Shown here piece by piece: positions 60,510 through 64,000 of a stretch of DNA of 64,000 bases. This DNA comes from Bombyx mori (taxonomy: Eukaryota; Arthropoda; Insecta; Lepidoptera; Bombycidae): contig NC_085129.1 of NCBI RefSeq assembly GCF_030269925.1, positions 11,647,501 to 11,711,500 of the forward strand, in the 5' to 3' direction. The notes beneath the pieces were generated by a model that saw only the letters and a list, made by a program, of their open reading frames with translations, had not been told where the DNA came from and did not search any database. The position numbers and the translations under genes were made by a program. Position 1 is the first letter of the stretch. Each line of letters begins with the position of its first letter.

Positions 60510-60810
60510 CGGTATAGAAGAAGAATCGCCGGTAGCCACAAGAAGTCTTTGCTAATATTTGCTCTAGCAAGAGCAGTGCCTCGCTTACTCTACCACCGCA
60601 TTGGAATTGCGACTGAACAGTTCCGGCGAGAAAATCAGTTGGTTTTGTCTGTGAGATAACTTGCATGATGAATTCGACAAGTTCGACGAGAACAGTGACC
60701 AGTGCTTGGAATGTCTAAAAGCATTGGGAATGAATCGGTAAATGACGAGTTTAGGGTGACGTCGGCTGTATGTTGCCCGCTCGTCTGGGTCGAGTATGCA
60801 GCTCGAGACG
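60510..60810 (+). repeat. Family-B repeat, diverged
   Basis: It shares gctctagcaagagcagtgcc, ctctaccaccgcattggaat, gttccggcgagaaaatcagt and the long-form segment gcttggaatgtctaaaagca with 44790-45125. Confidence 0.7.
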
Positions 60811-61242
60811 GCCATGATAAGAAGCGTTATCGTGTCACGCCACTTATTCGATGAATTAATGGTTCAATAGACCACACAAGAGATAGAGCCAGCGCCTAAG
60901 GTATGTTAAGTGTAGCTTCCATCTGCTGGGCCCTGGTGTGGTGATTCTCATACATAGCACAAACTAAGAGACGCACTTCGATTGGAGATAAGGAGTTAAT
61001 TGCGGACATCAAAAATAATCGGGCACATAAAAAGTGTACAGACAGTGGTGCCAACCATTTTATGTGACTTGACAAATTTCACATTGTCGTAAATAAAAAT
61101 AAATTAACTCCACATAGGCTAAGTGAAGTCATTAAAGTCATAAAATAAGACCCTACTTGGATAGCGAAGCATTTTTGCGTCTATATGACAACGTCTGGGA
61201 TCCTCTTATCGCGAAGATGAAAAGAAAAAAACTATAGAAACA

Positions 61243-61643
61243 CTAGCTGACCCGGCAAACGTTTTTTTGCCATATATAACATTTCTAGGGAATTTCTAGA
61301 GTAGAAAAAAAACTAACTTATTGTAAGTGTGTGTGTGTGTGTAAGAATGTGGTAAATGAGTGAAACAGGCATGCATGTAGCGCTATGAACCATGAGGGAA
61401 TATAAAAATAACAAAACCTCATTCAATCACATAATGCCTCATAATAAGAAAAAAAAAATTGTCCAAAAAATAAACAATAAATGTTAGGGGTGGACAACCC
61501 TTATTACTTAGGGGTATGAAAAATAGATAGTAGTCGATTCTCAGACCTACTGAACATGCAAATAAAATTTCATAAAAATCGGTCAAACCGTTTCAGAGGA
61601 GTATGGTAACTAGCATTGTGACACGAGAATTTTATATATAAGA
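61243..61643 (-). mobile_element. Non-autonomous Helitron-like element
   Basis: On the minus strand it starts TCTTATATATAAAATTCTCG and ends TTTGCCGGGTCAGCTAG. The interior has a (TG)n run at 61327-61342 and the ataaaaatcggtcaaaccgt segment. No coding capacity. Confidence 0.75.
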
Positions 61644-62121
61644 TTTCAATTCTTGAAAACGGTTTTTTTAATGCTTACGGTCAGTCATCATCATTTCAAA
61701 TGGTCCCAACAGTTTTTCACGGAACGCAATTTAAGTCATTCCTACGTACAACGCGTGAATCACAGAACGTTAACATATACAAATGTATACAATTAAAAGC
61801 CCATAGGATCTCTGTACTTTGAATCCGCTCCAACTGTTAAACTTTGAACGTATTGATTGCACATAAACTGCGTCTATAGCCTCACTCACCATTATAATTA
61901 ATGGGAAACTTATTGAGGTTATACAGTTTAGTCATAATGCTAATTATTTTTCCATTCATAATAGAAGTTATAAGGAAAACAGGAATTGATCATTTTAAGG
62001 CCAGCTTGATTATTATAAACAAATAATAAAATCGTGTAACTCAGTCCTGAAAAGTAAAGATGTGGAAGAACAAAAAAAACGAAAAAAATTAAATAAAAAT
62101 AAAAATTTGATATTTGCGTTT

Positions 62122-62221
62122 TGGCAGCGGCTTAGCTATACCCATGACATTGGTGATTTCCATGAGCGACGGTGACCATCAGGTGGATCGTGTGCTCGTC
62201 TGCTTAAAAGGGCAATTTTTT
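62122..62221 (+). repeat. LINE-like 3' end fragment, diverged
   Basis: Plus copy related to 8820-8932: cagcggcttagctatacccat, gagcgacggtgaccatcagg and aaagggcaattttttt, where the A-tail has been replaced by T. Confidence 0.6.
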
Positions 62222-62624
62222 TATTTATTTTGATTTTGACTTTTTATCATCTTTAGTTACATGCCTAGTTGCTCAGAGATCAGTCAAGGGTGGTATTGGA
62301 AATATTTGGCAGATGCATTCCTATGCTTAACAATGCTCCTCCTTGCATGGAATTCCTAAAAGTTGTGGGGACGTGACTCTTCTCTATTACTTTCGCTCGA
62401 ACGATTTTTCGCCATCTGTTTCTGTATCTTGGACTCAACAGCGGTGCGGATTTGGTCAGACCAAAGTATTGGCACGCGCCCCAGATAACTTTTTCCATCC
62501 ACTTTACCGGTGTAAATTAATAATATATAAGGTTTAATTATTTTTCTTCGTTTAGAATTCTTACAACCGGAGCGTATTCCCTAAGCGTACCCCATCACGT
62601 CTATTCTTGTCGGTAATCAGTCAT

Positions 62625-62825
62625 ATGTTCCAGACAGAAAGTAATACAACCGCTGTATCAATGCTGATCCACATGTTCCAGACAGAATGGTAGGTAGTAC
62701 AACCGCTGTATCAATGCTGATCCACATGTTCCAGACAGAATGGTAGGTAGTACAACCGCGGTATCAATGCTGATCCACATGTTCCAGACAGAATGGTAGG
62801 TAGTACAACCGCGGTATCAATGCTG
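62625..62825 (+). repeat. 53-bp tandem repeat, about 3.8 copies
   Basis: The unit begins catgttccagacagaatggt and ends tcaatgctgatcca. Copies at 62672-62724 and 62725-62777 are 53 bp long; the first (to 62671) is 4 bp shorter and the last stops at 62825. Copies 3 and 4 share a T-to-G change (ccgctg to ccgcgg), so the array grew stepwise. Confidence 0.95.
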
Positions 62826-62889
62826 TGTATGGTATTGAGACTTCAATTTATATTTTTTTGGTAAGCAATAGCATTAGAATTATTATGTT

Positions 62890-63270
62890 ATTTTTAATGC
62901 TTAGATCCGTGAACGAGCTCACGGTTCAACCGGTGTTAAGTGGTTACCGAAACCCATAGGCATCAAAAACTTCAATCCCGCCTCCCACTGTGGGACATTT
63001 TATAGTAGTTAGTTAGTTTAGTTTTATAGTACAACGATTGGCCCACCCTTCAAAACGAAACGCATTACTGCTTCACGACAGAAAAAGACACGGCGGTGAT
63101 ACCTACCGGTGCGGACTCACAAGAGGTTCTACCACCAGTAATTATACAAATTATAATTTTACGGGTTTGATTTTTATTATACGGTGTTATTCCTATACCG
63201 TGGAAGTCAATAGTGAAGATAACTTGAGTATGTAGTTCATTAGAATAATTGGTACCTGCCTGCGGTATAA
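62890..63270 (-). repeat. Bm1-type SINE, body plus linker
   Basis: Minus-strand copy with ttaatgcttagatccgtgaa, ccgaaacccataggcatcaa and acgaaacgcattactgcttc, and beyond cctaccaccagt-type sequence the linker ttcctataccgtggaagtca and part of the head (acctgcctgcgg). One of the longer copies. Confidence 0.8.
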
Positions 63271-64000
63271 AATTGGTACATAAAAAAACCTAATATAGAA
63301 AAATAAAAAAATATGTATATATGTGCATAATTATAACATAATCTGTAATATCCACCTACGTTGTATTTTTCGAGTTTCGTGCGTTTCGGAAACCATTCGA
63401 TCGAGGGTGGACAGTGAAACCTACACCACATCAACAGAAATACAAAAAAAATTCTAAGAATAGGAAACTACGTCACAGCTCAGACATGTAAACCTTTAGG
63501 AAATTTTCTATCCTGACTCCCAAGAAGGAATCATCGAGTAATTTTCTGACGGCAAAACACTGACTGAGAAACCTGCTATTGTATTATTCCATTACGTTCT
63601 AAATGCAAATTTAATTCTTTATAGTGAATGGATTTGTGAGTCATTCATTTTCACCGCTCCGTGAATGGAAAAGAACGACATTTTTTTTCCATTTGTGTTA
63701 AATTTTTTAATTAAATTTTCCGCGCTCGTGTCTCTGAAGTTAGGCAAGATATATCTATAAGTTTTCAGTATCGTTGGCCCAAACTTCGCATCGTGAATCT
63801 ATTTCGCCATGAAGTTGAATTAAAAGAAATTGGGCATTTTTGAACTTATATCTTATTGGAACCGTACTTACTTTGTTCAGAAAATAGAAGAAATACAACA
63901 CGCAACCACTGCATAAGTAGTATGGAACATTAATTATCTCACTACTATAAGGATGGTACTTCATATGTGTATTAACTTTTATCCTCATGTTGGTAAGTCA
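63271..64000. other. AT-rich end of window, nothing recognised
   Basis: A 37-nt exon-like segment (63908-63872, minus, acceptor atgcag and donor GTAAGT) exists, but it is too short and isolated to call a gene. Confidence 0.35.

Noticed and set aside
60349..60666. ORFs of 105 and 80 codons on both strands
   Set aside because: They run through a SINE tail and a family-B repeat.
63872..63908. 37-nt exon-like segment with acceptor and GTAAGT donor
   Set aside because: It is isolated at the window edge, its length is not a multiple of three, and there is no neighbour to join.

Overview
The window looks like lepidopteran nuclear DNA, most likely from a silkworm (Bombyx). It is AT-rich, has no operons, and has spliced exons with GT/AG sites and kilobase introns. 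It is full of interspersed repeats of kinds I associate with Bombyx: tRNA-derived Bm1-type SINEs, LINE-like 3' ends finishing in ggcaataaaa, Helitron-like elements ending in CTAG, and hAT and piggyBac MITEs. The species is inferred from these repeats; I see no rRNA, functional tRNA or CRISPR array.

I can support one protein-coding gene, on the minus strand. Five small exons at 24729-24901, 24027-24122, 17701-17856, 16498-16668 and 15716-15877 join in frame to a stop codon. Two different first exons, at about 46.55 kb and about 31.2 kb, both end in phase 1 at a GTAAGC donor and both fit exon 2. From the 46.58 kb start the product is 263 residues: a normal signal peptide, a basic propeptide ending in a furin-type RQKR site, and a mature chain of about 214 residues with two cysteines, two N-glycosylation sequons and about four amphipathic helices. 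All introns inside the mature part are phase 0. Size, helix-per-exon layout and intron phase are those of four-helix-bundle cytokine genes. The closest insect functional class is the Unpaired ligands of the Domeless/JAK-STAT receptor, so I propose a lepidopteran Unpaired-like cytokine. The gene model rests directly on the sequence; the cytokine call is inference.

Layout: 1-15.4 kb is intergenic DNA downstream of the gene, with old SINE and LINE pieces and one clean retroelement insertion at 12.3-12.7 kb. The gene occupies 15.4-46.9 kb. Its introns carry Helitrons, a hAT MITE with a perfect target duplication, two TTAA MITEs and several SINEs, and also repeat-poor, CpG-richer blocks (18.6-23.5 kb and 25-31 kb) that could be regulatory. 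The part from 46.9 to 64 kb lies upstream of the distal promoter and is almost entirely repeats: Bm1 SINEs, nested Helitrons, a second hAT MITE and a 53-bp tandem array. I recognise no second gene there.
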